This document shows, one piece after another, positions 17,813 to 25,402 of a stretch of DNA of 64,000 bases. The stretch is from NCBI GenBank assembly GCA_965240325.2, contig OZ251224.1:1922001-1986000 (forward strand). The letters run 5' to 3'. A program made the translations under genes and the position numbers. The DNA comes from Rebecca billardiae RCC1528. Lineage: Eukaryota > Haptophyta. Position 1 is the stretch's first letter, and every line of letters starts with the position of its first letter. Under the pieces are notes generated by a model. It saw nothing but the letters and a program-made list of their open reading frames with translations. It made no database searches and was not told the DNA's origin.

Positions 17813-18574
17813 TTACACAACGACAAATTTGAGCACGACCGAGATTTCGGCGCCGTTGAGATCCACTTCAGCCATCGTCTCAGAATCCAGGAGGCGCAGA
17901 TCAAGATTTTGCACTGAGCGGCGATTCGTCTCGAGGAGGTCGTCTGTTTGGCTCTGGTACGCGAGGACTTGGCCGAACGCGACCGTATTTTGGATGGTGA
18001 CGAGAATATTGCTCGTCGAGCCTGAGTTCAAGGTCGAGTCGCGCGACTTTACGTCGAGGCCTTCGCACACGAGGTGGTAGCCGCGCGGAATCAGATCGAC
18101 CACGGCAGGCGCCTCGATGCTCCCAGTCGCTGGCACGATGAGATCCGACTGCGCTAGGCCCAAGACGCGCGTCGCGGTGGACGAGCCCTTGACCGTGATT
18201 GGGTTGGCGCTCGAGTTGGCAAACGTGAATTTACCGCGCGATGCGTCGAAGGTCACCGTGAGCGTGGCGTTGACCGGCGAGCCCGTAAAGAGCGTGTCCA
18301 GCGCGGTGGCGAGCGAAGTGGCTGTGTAATTCTTGGGTGGGATCGTCATAGTGGTGTCGCCCCAATTCCCGGCGAGACCAATCGAGCCGTTGGAGCCGTC
18401 GACCGCATAACGGCACGACGGGAAGCTTACCGACTCGACGGCGACGAGAATGCTCTCATCGTGGGTGGCCATGATGGGATGGCTCAGCGTAAAGTCAGCG
18501 GCGCTCGTCATCGTGCGCCCCAGCGGGAAGCGGTCCGCCTGAGCCGTGTGCAGGTGAAGTCGGTGAGTCGTCAT
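17813..18574 (-). CDS. Minor capsid / penton-like protein
   Basis: From the ATG at 18574 the product is 253 aa. It contains mostly beta segments ('SILVAVESVSFPSCRYAV', 'GKFTFANSSANPITVKGS', 'STSNILVTIQNTVAFGQV') and ends in a long strand ('EISVVLKFVVV'). Size, beta content and position directly upstream of the major capsid gene match the single jelly-roll penton protein of polinton-like viruses. The frame is open further back to 18763, but that extension would cross the divergent promoter and overlap the 18751 gene, so I start at 18574. A T-rich run follows the stop. Confidence 0.75.
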   Translation of the reverse strand: MTTHRLHLHTAQADRFPLGRTMTSAADFTLSHPIMATHDESILVAVESVSFPSCRYAVDGSNGSIGLAGNWGDTTMTIPPKNYTATSLATALDTLFTGSPVNATLTVTFDASRGKFTFANSSANPITVKGSSTATRVLGLAQSDLIVPATGSIEAPAVVDLIPRGYHLVCEGLDVKSRDSTLNSGSTSNILVTIQNTVAFGQVLAYQSQTDDLLETNRRSVQNLDLRLLDSETMAEVDLNGAEISVVLKFVVV

Positions 18575-18704
18575 TGACAGGGGTGGAGATATTTGGGGCG
18601 ATGATTGCGTCGATGATCTCATCGTCCAAGCCAGGACCCATCCGCTTGCGCGCGATGAATCTGGCGGCCGCCTCCCACGAAAAATCAAACATGGCGGGAT
18701 CCAT
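18495..18704 (-). CDS. Possible small viral protein overlapping penton-gene start
   Basis: 69 aa in a different frame, overlapping the first 80 bases of the penton-like gene. The first 45 residues ('MDPAMFDFSWEAAARFIARK' then an acidic helix 'GLDDEIIDAII') look like a real folded or helical peptide rather than a GC-rich shadow. It has its own promoter region, shared with the divergent gene at 18751. Function unknown. Confidence 0.5.
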   Translation of the reverse strand: MDPAMFDFSWEAAARFIARKRMGPGLDDEIIDAIIAPNISTPVNDDSPTSPAHGSGGPLPAGAHDDERR

Positions 18705-18750
18705 TTTTCGATCAAAATGGAGTGTCTATTATCTCTAGAACAGATATAAA
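18705..18750. promoter_or_regulatory. Divergent viral promoter with TCTAGA and TATAAAATG
   Basis: The 46 bases between the minus-strand 69-aa ORF and the plus-strand gene at 18751 hold the palindrome TCTAGA at 18733-18738 and the run GATATAAAATGG, in which the ATG is the start codon. The gene at 19213 has the same pair (TCTAGA at 19193, then CTATCTAAAATG). Confidence 0.55.
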
Positions 18751-19197
18751 ATGGACGAGGCACCGCCGCCGCCGCCAGCGCTCGCCGTGCCGATCAAGCA
18801 GCCCAAAGCACGCACGGCAGCGCAGATCAAAACCACCGAGGTGATGCGCTTGGCCAAGCTGCGAAACACGTACACCGAGTACGCCCAGCGGTACGCCAAT
18901 CTCGCGGCCCAAGAGCAAGCCAAAATCGACGAGTTGAACGCTACTGTGCCAGTGCCAGAGCCCCCGCCAATCAAGCGCATGACCCCGCCGCCGCCGCCGA
19001 AGGAGCCCGACGAGGACACGCTGGTGCTCGAAGACGACCAGCCAATCGAGTCTACGCGAGCGCCACCACCACCGCGGGCGCCGTCGCGGCCGCCGTCGCG
19101 AGCGCCGCCGAGTGCGCCGCCGAGGGCACCACCGAGTGCGCCGCCGAGGGCACCGCCGAGTGCGGCACCCCCACAAAGAAAACTGAGGTACATCTAG
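18751..19197 (+). CDS. Proline-rich viral protein with central helix
   Basis: 148 aa, not recognised. A short proline run at the N-terminus is followed by a helix rich in Tyr, Ala and charged residues (about 25-65: 'MRLAKLRNTYTEYAQRYANL'), then acidic and proline-rich segments. The last 45 residues are a repeat of Ala-Pro-Pro-Ser/Arg units, coded by tandem GC-rich DNA repeats. It sits 15 bp before the packaging ATPase on the same strand, so a role in assembly or packaging is possible. Confidence 0.7.
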   Translation: MDEAPPPPPALAVPIKQPKARTAAQIKTTEVMRLAKLRNTYTEYAQRYANLAAQEQAKIDELNATVPVPEPPPIKRMTPPPPPKEPDEDTLVLEDDQPIESTRAPPPPRAPSRPPSRAPPSAPPRAPPSAPPRAPPSAAPPQRKLRYI

Positions 19198-19212
19198 AAA
19201 GCTCTATCTAAA

Positions 19213-19917
19213 ATGCAGATTGCCGAAGAGGCAAATCAAGTCGATCTGAGACTGCCGCGCATCACGGCGGACAAGCCGTTAAAGGTGGGCCTACCCGAGC
19301 CACTGCCCAACCTGACCTTCCACTGGGGCGTGTTTGGTCCGCCACGCAGTGGCAAGTCGAGCCAGGTGGCGGGCTTGATCACTGGCCCCTACCGAGGCGT
19401 TTTTGGAAATGTTATCTGGTGCGCACCGCAGACATCCATGGACTCGTTCGCCAAATCGCCGCTGCGCGACTTGGAATTTGTGTTTAACGAATTTCATGGC
19501 GCGGTCCTGGACGAAATCATCGACATCGCCGAGGAGAATGCCGCCGGCGGTCGTCCAACGCTGCTGGTGATTGACGATTTCGCGGCCAGCCTGCGCGACG
19601 CAAACCTGCAAAAGGCTTACGCCAAGATGGTGCAGAATCGACGGCATATCCGGCTTTCAATCATCGTGATCGCGCAAGGCTATATGAGCGTGCCGCTGAA
19701 TGTGCGCAAGCTTTTTTCAAATATTACCATGTTTCGTCCGAACAATTCCCGCGAGCTCACCGCGCTGCACTCCGAGCTTATCCCCATGTCAAAGGTGGAC
19801 TTTATGGGCGTCTATCACTACATATTCGGAAATGAGCGTCCGCACACGTTCATGTTCATGGACGTTGATGGTGGTATTTTGTACCGAGAGTGGAATCGAC
19901 TGCGCATTAAAAATTAA
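19213..19917 (+). CDS. A32-type genome-packaging ATPase (FtsK/HerA-like)
   Basis: A 234-aa packaging motor that pumps DNA into the capsid. Walker A 'GPPRSGKSS' is at residues 41-49 and Walker B 'LLVIDDF' at about 117-123. A sensor-like segment 'SIIVIAQGYMSVPLNVRK' follows, as in poxvirus A32-like and polinton ATPases. Length matches the family. The gene is intact, starts in 'CTATCTAAAATG', and is 17 bp before the next plus-strand gene. Confidence 0.93.
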   Translation: MQIAEEANQVDLRLPRITADKPLKVGLPEPLPNLTFHWGVFGPPRSGKSSQVAGLITGPYRGVFGNVIWCAPQTSMDSFAKSPLRDLEFVFNEFHGAVLDEIIDIAEENAAGGRPTLLVIDDFAASLRDANLQKAYAKMVQNRRHIRLSIIVIAQGYMSVPLNVRKLFSNITMFRPNNSRELTALHSELIPMSKVDFMGVYHYIFGNERPHTFMFMDVDGGILYREWNRLRIKN

Positions 19918-19934
19918 TCCGCGGTAGCAATAAC

Positions 19935-20723
19935 ATGGCGACTGCAGTCCATCATCATACCTTCCGCGACACGGTGCCAGCGCGAGTGACTCACTTCACG
20001 CTGAACGGCACGCCGTATGCCGGTGCCATGCACCACCGTGGCAAGAAAGACGGCTGGTGGTCAGGCTTGCATCCAGGTCCAAGCTCGCGCAAGCTCGTGC
20101 ATCATAAGAAACCCATGATATTGCCTGCGCTGGTCACGATCGCCAGGCGAGGCCCGCCTACCAAGACCAAGATCAGCTTTGGGCGCGTCGCCCCCGGCGT
20201 GTACGACCTCGGCCAGTTCACGACGGATGAGGGCCACTACGATGCGAAGCACCTAAAATTCCCGCAACGCGATGCCAGCGGTCAGCCAATCTCGCGGCTG
20301 GTGGTGCGCTCTCAGCCGGCGCCTACTATGACGAGCTCTGACTCCGCCAATCGTCCTGCGGGGAGACCCGCGCCCGCAACGCCCGCGAAGATCCTCGTAC
20401 CCGCGACGCCTTCCCCCGCCGGACCAAGCCGCTCGAGTTCTGTCAGAGTCCCGCCAGTGCCGGACTCGTCTGGGGGTTCGTCCGTTGATAATGAACTACC
20501 TGTGGTCAGAAGCTCCACTCGAACTACTAACAAGAAGATTGCCGAAGGCAGAATCATATCATACCTCGATAACTTCTTAGCGAGATCTAATCAGCTGGGC
20601 TGGACTCCCGAAATTCTAGAGCAGACAATTGCGGCAAATCTAAAGATAAGAATAAATCTCGTTCGAGAAATCATGCGAGAGAGGGATGCTGCCGAGGCGC
20701 TGGCAGCACTTCGTGGGTCTTAA
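19935..20723 (+). CDS. Unknown viral protein downstream of packaging ATPase
   Basis: 262 aa. The N-terminal about 115 residues are His/Trp/Gly-rich ('HHRGKKDGWWSGLHPGPSS') and could be a compact domain. A Ser/Pro-rich linker follows (about 120-190), then a C-terminal helical region ('IISYLDNFLARSNQLGW', 'RIRSNLV'-like helices to the end). It belongs to the same operon-like run as the ATPase. I do not recognise a family; an assembly, scaffold or regulatory protein is possible. Confidence 0.7.
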   Translation: MATAVHHHTFRDTVPARVTHFTLNGTPYAGAMHHRGKKDGWWSGLHPGPSSRKLVHHKKPMILPALVTIARRGPPTKTKISFGRVAPGVYDLGQFTTDEGHYDAKHLKFPQRDASGQPISRLVVRSQPAPTMTSSDSANRPAGRPAPATPAKILVPATPSPAGPSRSSSVRVPPVPDSSGGSSVDNELPVVRSSTRTTNKKIAEGRIISYLDNFLARSNQLGWTPEILEQTIAANLKIRINLVREIMRERDAAEALAALRGS

Positions 20724-20743
20724 TTGAAATCTTAGCCGCTCCT

Positions 20744-20857
20744 ATGTGGTGTGCTCTGCTGTTTGCGCTTGTAGCCGGAACCAGCATTGGCCAGTTCATT
20801 TGGATTGCGTTCTTGATGCCTGCTCCTAAGGCGACACCGCTAAAGAAGCCTTCTTAG
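20744..20857 (+). CDS. Tiny single-pass membrane protein
   Basis: 37 aa: an N-terminal hydrophobic helix of about 24 residues ('MWCALLFALVAGTSIGQFIW') and a short basic, proline-containing tail ending 'KKPS'. It starts 20 bp after the preceding viral gene in the same direction. Small membrane proteins are common in this virus group. Its stop codon overlaps by 3 bases the end of the convergent minus-strand gene. The call rests on coding quality alone. Confidence 0.5.
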   Translation: MWCALLFALVAGTSIGQFIWIAFLMPAPKATPLKKPS

Positions 20858-21145
20858 CGGAAGTGGTACACGATTACCTTGCCCTTGATGGCCATGCCGC
20901 GCACTGCATCGGCTACCTCGAACACAGGCGTATCGTACAGTTTGATGTAGGCCTCAGCATCGAGCAGCTCGATGTCGATGAGATCAAAGGTGCGAGTGCG
21001 CTGGAGGCGCTTGCTCAGGTAGCCGTCGCGAAGCGTGATGGTCGCTCAGGTACTTACCCGATGGCTTGCGCACCTCCGTGCGCCGGCCCTCGTCGAGCCA
21101 CGTCGAGTCACGGTCGAGCGGGAGCGAGACCGTTGGGGTAACCAT
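20854..21145 (-). pseudogene. Frameshifted small viral gene
   Basis: Two gene-like reading frames on the minus strand meet at about 21041-21044. The upstream frame starts at the ATG at 21145 ('MVTPTVSLPLDRDSTWLDEG', reaching 'KPSGKYLS'). The downstream frame runs to the stop at 20854 and reads like a real domain ('TFDLIDIELLDAEAYIKLYD', ending 'KGKVIVYHFR'). They are offset by one base and neither is long alone. A one-base indel, a sequencing error or an unusual recoding event would explain it. No slippery heptamer is visible at the junction. Expected intact size is about 95 aa. Family unknown. Confidence 0.55.
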
Positions 21146-21164
21146 CGCGCGGTGCGTGGCTTCG

Positions 21165-21420
21165 TGGGGCTCCGTGAGCGCGCTTTTCACCTAAGCCGCT
21201 TGTCTTTAACTACGAACCGCCACGGGCTTCGTGGGGCTTCGTGGGGCTCTGTGAGGGCGCTTTTTCACCTAGACCGCTTGTCTTTAACTACGAACCGCCA
21301 CGGGCTTCGTGGGGGCTTCGTGGGGCTCTGTGAGGGCGCTTTTTCACCTAGACCGCTTGTCTTTAACTACGAACCGCCTTCGTGGGGGCTTCGTGGGGCT
21401 TCGTGGGGCTCTGTGAGGGC
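21165..21420. repeat. Subterminal tandem repeat, about 78 bp x 3
   Basis: Three copies of a 78-79-bp unit that contains CCGCTTGTCTTTAACTACGA (starting at 21196, 21274 and 21353) and the decamer GCTTCGTGGG. Further short GGGGCTTCGT repeats continue at 21510-21550. This asymmetric block lies just inside the right terminal repeat and has no counterpart at the left end. It may be a replication, transcription or packaging control region. Confidence 0.85.
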
Positions 21421-21593
21421 GTCCGACGAAACCTTAGTGACGCGGCCAGGGCGCAGGTGTTTCGTCGTCAGCCACGAGGGGCCGAGGGAATGCTCAAAAA
21501 TGAGTTCAGTACGGTGGGGCTTCGTGGGGCTTCGTGGGGCTTCGTGGGGCGGCTCGGGGCTCGTGGTGGGATGGTGGCTCGTGGGTCGTGGAT
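21421..21593. other. Non-coding right subterminal segment
   Basis: Between the tandem repeats and the right terminal repeat I see no supported gene. The GGGGCTTCGT decamer is repeated around 21510-21550, and G-rich runs continue into the terminal repeat. Confidence 0.6.
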
Positions 21594-21775
21594 GCGGCGG
21601 GGTGGTGGCACCGAAGGCTCGGCGGGGTGGTGGCACCGAAGGCTCGGCGGGGGTCGACTGAGAATCGGGGATGACGAAGGCTCGGCGGGGGTCGACTGAG
21701 AATCGGGGATGACGAAGGCTCGGAGGAGGGCTGGGGAGGCGGGGTGGGGTGGCGGCACCGTATACCCCCACACAC
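21594..21775 (-). repeat. Right terminal inverted repeat of provirus
   Basis: Exact reverse complement of 5895-6076 (182 bp, no mismatch seen). Beyond it the host frame resumes. Flanks are 'CGCAGAGC' on the left and 'TGCTCGCG' on the right, with no obvious direct duplication. Confidence 0.95.
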
Positions 21776-21987
21776 TGCTCGCGCGCGGCTGCCATCCGGG
21801 GCGTGCGGTGCGCGCGCCGGATGCCGCAGCGCAGCCCGACGACAGCGCGCGCAGCCTGAGCAGCCGCCTCTGGGAGGCGCGCGTGGGCGTTGGAACCGTA
21901 GGGGCTCTTCTGGGCGTGGTCGGTGTTGCACTGCTCCATCGCCGCCGATTGTCGCCGGAGCAGCCGGGGGGCGTGCGCATGGTCTGA
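21776..21987 (+). pseudogene. 3' remainder of the interrupted surface-protein gene (TM tail)
   Basis: After the provirus the frame that continues the host gene (5894 is codon position 1, 21776 is position 2) reads 70 codons to a TGA. It contains a membrane helix ('VGVGTVGALLGVVGVALL') followed at once by a basic stop-transfer signal ('HRRRL') and a short tail. This is exactly what the 5' part, with its signal peptide and extracellular modules, lacks. Without the virus the protein would be about 440 residues and type I in topology. Confidence 0.7.
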
Positions 21988-22223
21988 TGCGTGGCGGCCC
22001 ATGGACACCTCCCGCCGCAGCGCAATAAATCATGCAAAGGACGCGTGGATGAAAATCATCGGGACGGGCGGTAGTGCGTTTGACTGTTTTCCAGTTTTTC
22101 TGGCGCGGTGATTCTTGGCTGCAAAAAAAATCTGCTGGACCAACGCGACCGCGTCCACGCGGCAGCAGGGCTGCCGTCTCCGCCGCGTGCGAAAGCGCTC
22201 GCAGGGGCACCGAACACGCAACT

Positions 22224-24782
22224 ATGGCTGACGATGACTTCATCATGACGATCGACCAGCCAGGCGACGAGGCCGTCGGCGACACCGCCGCCGCCGACGG
22301 CGCCGAGCCCCTTGGCGACGAGGACGACGCGCTCAAGGTGTCGTTTGCGCTCACGGACGCGGCGCCGCGCGCGGCGGCGCGTGCACGCCGGGGCGACGAC
22401 GAGGAGGAGGCCGGGGACGAGCGCGCGCGTGGGGGCTCTGCGTTCGTCGACCTCAAGCTCGTACGCCCCCTGCTCAAGGCCGTCGAGGCGATGGGCTTCG
22501 AGCAGCCCACCAAGGTGCAGGCGCGCACCATCCCGCTCATCCTCGGCGGCGGCGACGTGTGCGGCACGGCGGTGACGGGCAGCGGGAAGACGGCGGCGTT
22601 CATGCTGCCGGTGCTCCAGCGGCTGCTCTACCGCGCGCGCCGCTCGGCCGCCACCGCCGCCGTCGTCCTCCTCCCCACGCGCGAGCTCGCGGTGCAGTGC
22701 CACGCGATGACGTCCAAGCTCGCGCAGTACACGACCATCCAGACGAGCGTGGTCGTGGGCGGGCTGTCGCTCAAGCAGCAGGAGGCGGAGCTGCGCGCGC
22801 GGCCCGACCTCGTCATCGCCACGCCCGGCCGCCTCATCGACCTCACGCGCAACTCGCCCGCCGTCACGCTCGAGTCCGTCGAAGTGCTGGTGCTCGACGA
22901 GGCCGACCGGCTGCTTGAGCTCGGCTTCCGCGACGAGCTGCAGGAGGTGGTGCGGCTGACGCCGCGCAGCCGGCAGACGCTGCTGTTCACCGCGACGCTC
23001 TCGCCCGCCGTGGAGGAGCTCATCGCGATGTCGTGCAACCGGCCCGCCACCGTCAAGGTCGACGAGGACATGGGCGTCGCCACCACGCTCGTGCAGGAGT
23101 TCATCCGCGTGCATGCGGACGGGGCGGGCGCGGAAGGCGGCGCCGCCGCCGCCGCCGCGGTGGGCGGCGGGCTGGAGCGGGAGGCGCACTTGCTCTCGCT
23201 GTGCGCGCGCACGTTCACCACCGGCGTGCTCATCTTCACGCGCTCGCGCTCCCAGGCGCACCGCCTCGCGACGATCCTGCGGCTTTGCGAGCTGCAGGTG
23301 AGGCGCAGCAGCCGCGCGGCGCCGTGTGCGCCAGCGCGCCGTGCGGCGCTGTGCGCGCCCGCGCGCGCGCGGCCGTGGCGCGCGCGCGCTCACGCCGCCA
23401 GCGCGCGCCACCACGGCCTCCTCTCGCCCACCCGCCCGCCCCTCGCGCGCGCCCAGGCCGGCGAGCTGCACGGCGAGCTCACCCAGCTGCAGCGCATGGA
23501 GCAGCTCGAGCGCTTCCGCACGGGCGCGACGCACTTCATGGTGGCGACCGACCTCGCCGGCCGCGGCCTTGACATCCCAAACGTGCAGACGGTGATCAAC
23601 TTCGAGCTGCCCGCGTCGCTGCGCACGTACGTGCACCGCGTGGGGCGCACGGCGCGCGCGGGGCGCAACGGCCGCGCCGTCTCCCTCGTCAGCGGCCGCG
23701 ACAAGCCACTCCTCCAGGACGTGGTCGCGCGCGCCCCCTCGGTCGTCAAGACGAGGATCGTGCCGCGCGCGAGCGTCGAGGAGTGCTCGCTCAGGCTGCA
23801 CGGGCTCACGGCCGAGCTCAGGCGCGTGTTCGCCGCGGAGCGCGAGGACAAGGAGCTGCGCATCGCCGAGATGGAGGTGCGCCCGCGCGCGCGCCCGTGC
23901 GCGCGCGGGATCCCGCCGCGCACGCCGCCGTCGCCCGCGACTGCCGGCCGGCATGGCCGCGCCCGCGCCGCCCTCACCTGCCACCGCCCTCACCTGCCGC
24001 CGCCCTCACCTGCCGCCGCCCTCACCTGCCGCCGCCCTCACCTGCCGCCGCCCTCACCTGCCGCCGCCCTCACCTGCCGCCGCCCTCACCTGCCGCCGCC
24101 CTCACCTGCCGCCGCCCTCACCTGCCGCCGCCCTCACCTGCCGCCGCCCTCACCTGCCGCCGCCCGCCTGCGTGCCGCGTGTCGGCCACGCCCCCACGCG
24201 CGCCCGCCACAGGCGAACAAGGCGAGCAACTTGCTGCAGCACAGCGCCGAGATCCACGCGCGCCCGGCGCGCACGTGGTTCCTGTCCGAGCGCGAGAAGC
24301 GCGAGCGGCAGCGCCTCGCGCGGCGCGAGCAGCCCACGGTGGCGATCACGGCGTCGGACGGCGACGGCGCCGCCGCCACGGGCGGCGCGCGGGCCAACGG
24401 CGCCGCGGGCGGCCAGAAGGAGCTCGAGGGTCGAGCGCGAGACAGCCAGCGGCAGCTCACGCGCAAGCAGCGGCGCAAGCTCGACGCGCAGCGCGAGCTT
24501 GCGGAGGAGACCGGCCTCGACTCGACCGGCATCGCCAAGCAGCAGAAGCTCGCTGCGCGCGGGCACAAGGCACTCGCCAAGCGCAACAGCACGGCGGCCG
24601 AGCAGGCGCTGCGCAAGCAGTTCTCGCGCGCGGAAGCGCGCGGGGGAGCGGCGCAGGGCAGCCGACGGCCTGCGGCGGGCGGCGCGGGCGGGAAGGAGCG
24701 CGCCGCGCCGCGCGCGAAGCCCGCGGCCGCCATCAAGAAGAAGAGCCACTCCAAGTCGAGGCAAATCAAGCGCCGCAAGTGA
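22224..24782 (+). CDS. DDX27: DEAD-box RNA helicase, DDX27/Drs1 family (3 exons)
   Basis: Nucleolar helicase for 60S ribosome assembly. It shows Q motif 'GFEQPTKVQ', motif I 'AVTGSGKT', Ia 'PTRELA', Ib 'ATPGR', II 'DEAD', III 'FTAT' and VI 'HRVGRTAR'. The C-terminal 'ARPARTWFLSEREK' segment and Lys-rich tail are typical of Drs1/DDX27. Two GT-AG introns, both multiples of three and free of stops, hide in the open frame: 23298-23456 (after 'LCELQ') and 23877-24212 (after 'IAEME'). Without them the product is 687 aa. The proposed start at 22224 follows a 5' region that begins about 240 bp after the broken host gene. An acidic N-terminus precedes the core. Confidence 0.88.
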   Translation: MADDDFIMTIDQPGDEAVGDTAAADGAEPLGDEDDALKVSFALTDAAPRAAARARRGDDEEEAGDERARGGSAFVDLKLVRPLLKAVEAMGFEQPTKVQARTIPLILGGGDVCGTAVTGSGKTAAFMLPVLQRLLYRARRSAATAAVVLLPTRELAVQCHAMTSKLAQYTTIQTSVVVGGLSLKQQEAELRARPDLVIATPGRLIDLTRNSPAVTLESVEVLVLDEADRLLELGFRDELQEVVRLTPRSRQTLLFTATLSPAVEELIAMSCNRPATVKVDEDMGVATTLVQEFIRVHADGAGAEGGAAAAAAVGGGLEREAHLLSLCARTFTTGVLIFTRSRSQAHRLATILRLCELQVRRSSRAAPCAPARRAALCAPARARPWRARAHAASARHHGLLSPTRPPLARAQAGELHGELTQLQRMEQLERFRTGATHFMVATDLAGRGLDIPNVQTVINFELPASLRTYVHRVGRTARAGRNGRAVSLVSGRDKPLLQDVVARAPSVVKTRIVPRASVEECSLRLHGLTAELRRVFAAEREDKELRIAEMEVRPRARPCARGIPPRTPPSPATAGRHGRARAALTCHRPHLPPPSPAAALTCRRPHLPPPSPAAALTCRRPHLPPPSPAAALTCRRPHLPPPSPAAARLRAACRPRPHARPPQANKASNLLQHSAEIHARPARTWFLSEREKRERQRLARREQPTVAITASDGDGAAATGGARANGAAGGQKELEGRARDSQRQLTRKQRRKLDAQRELAEETGLDSTGIAKQQKLAARGHKALAKRNSTAAEQALRKQFSRAEARGGAAQGSRRPAAGGAGGKERAAPRAKPAAAIKKKSHSKSRQIKRRK
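23977..24166. repeat. 16-bp tandem repeat inside helicase intron 2
   Basis: About a dozen near-perfect copies of CCCTCACCTGCCGCCG. Read on the minus strand, every unit holds CAGGTGAG, a perfect 5' splice-site consensus. The array accounts for more than half of the intron and does not break the frame because the total intron length is divisible by three. Confidence 0.9.
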
Positions 24783-25402
24783 TCACAGATCAGGCCCAGC
24801 GAAACACTGTACGTGCTCGATGACGATGATGACGATGTGGCGGTGTATTAATATTGTTGTTGATAGGCGATCCTGATGGCGGGCGATCCGCCGTAATACC
24901 CGCCTGATGCTACTGCTGAGCAGCACTGCCGCCGTGACTAACTGACTGATGATGAGTATTGGCGGCAAGTCGGTGATCGATCGACTGATATAACGCTATA
25001 TAGTCATCGCAACTGCTTAGCATCATCACTCATTAGACATTAGTCATCATCCGATGACCGATGGCGATGCCGTGCGGCGTGCGCTCGGAATCTCGCGCTG
25101 AGCCTGAGGTAGTTATAGCAGTACGTAGTAGAAAAGAATAAAGCGCGCATCGTCAGATATAGAAGCAGATATGCGCGAATCAGGCCGCGGCGACATGGAT
25201 GCTGCTGACTCCGAGCACTTGTCGATTCTTGTGTGACACTGCGAACAACAGCAACCACAGCCCTCATGGCCCACTGCGCCAGCCAGCCGTGATCGTCGCG
25301 GCGCGCGTGCTCTCAGCAGCGATTAAATGGAGCCCGGCCGCCAAGCCCATGCACCGAGGTGCCAGTGGCAGCGCACGTGCCGGCGGGGAGCGCGCGCAGC
25401 CA
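24783..25402. other. Intergenic region between convergent helicase and Sec66-like genes
   Basis: 620 bp, more AT-rich than the coding sequence, with short repeats of GATGATGA type near 24820-24960. No gene supported; probably 3' untranslated and spacer sequence of the two convergent genes. Confidence 0.6.

Larger units (their letters stand above)
5895..21775. mobile_element. Integrated polinton-like virus (provirus), 15.9 kb
   Basis: The element is bounded by perfect 182-bp terminal inverted repeats and inserted in a host ORF. It encodes a protein-primed family B DNA polymerase (6954-11534), A32-type packaging ATPase (19213-19917), major capsid protein (16461-17774) and a likely penton/minor capsid protein (17813-18574). 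These four together define polinton-like viruses and relatives. Accessory genes are a GIY-YIG-like nuclease, a short DUF5754-like protein, a LamG fibre-like protein, a lipase-like protein and several unknowns. Structural genes form a minus-strand block between plus-strand blocks. Spacing is tight and promoters are AT-rich against a GC-rich background. I find no DDE integrase, tyrosine recombinase, superfamily 3 helicase or Ulp1-like protease. No clean target-site duplication flanks the repeats. Confidence 0.93.

Noticed and set aside
18575-18763. N-terminal extension of the penton-like gene
   Set aside because: Would overlap the divergent promoter and the start of the 18751 gene; the extra residues look random.
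5885-21782. CTCGC on both sides as a target-site duplication
   Set aside because: The copies are at 5885-5889 and 21778-21782, not adjacent to the terminal repeats, and the word is common in this GC-rich sequence.
22056-23993. 645-aa minus-strand ORF opposite the helicase
   Set aside because: Arg/His/Ala-rich shadow of a clearly conserved plus-strand gene.
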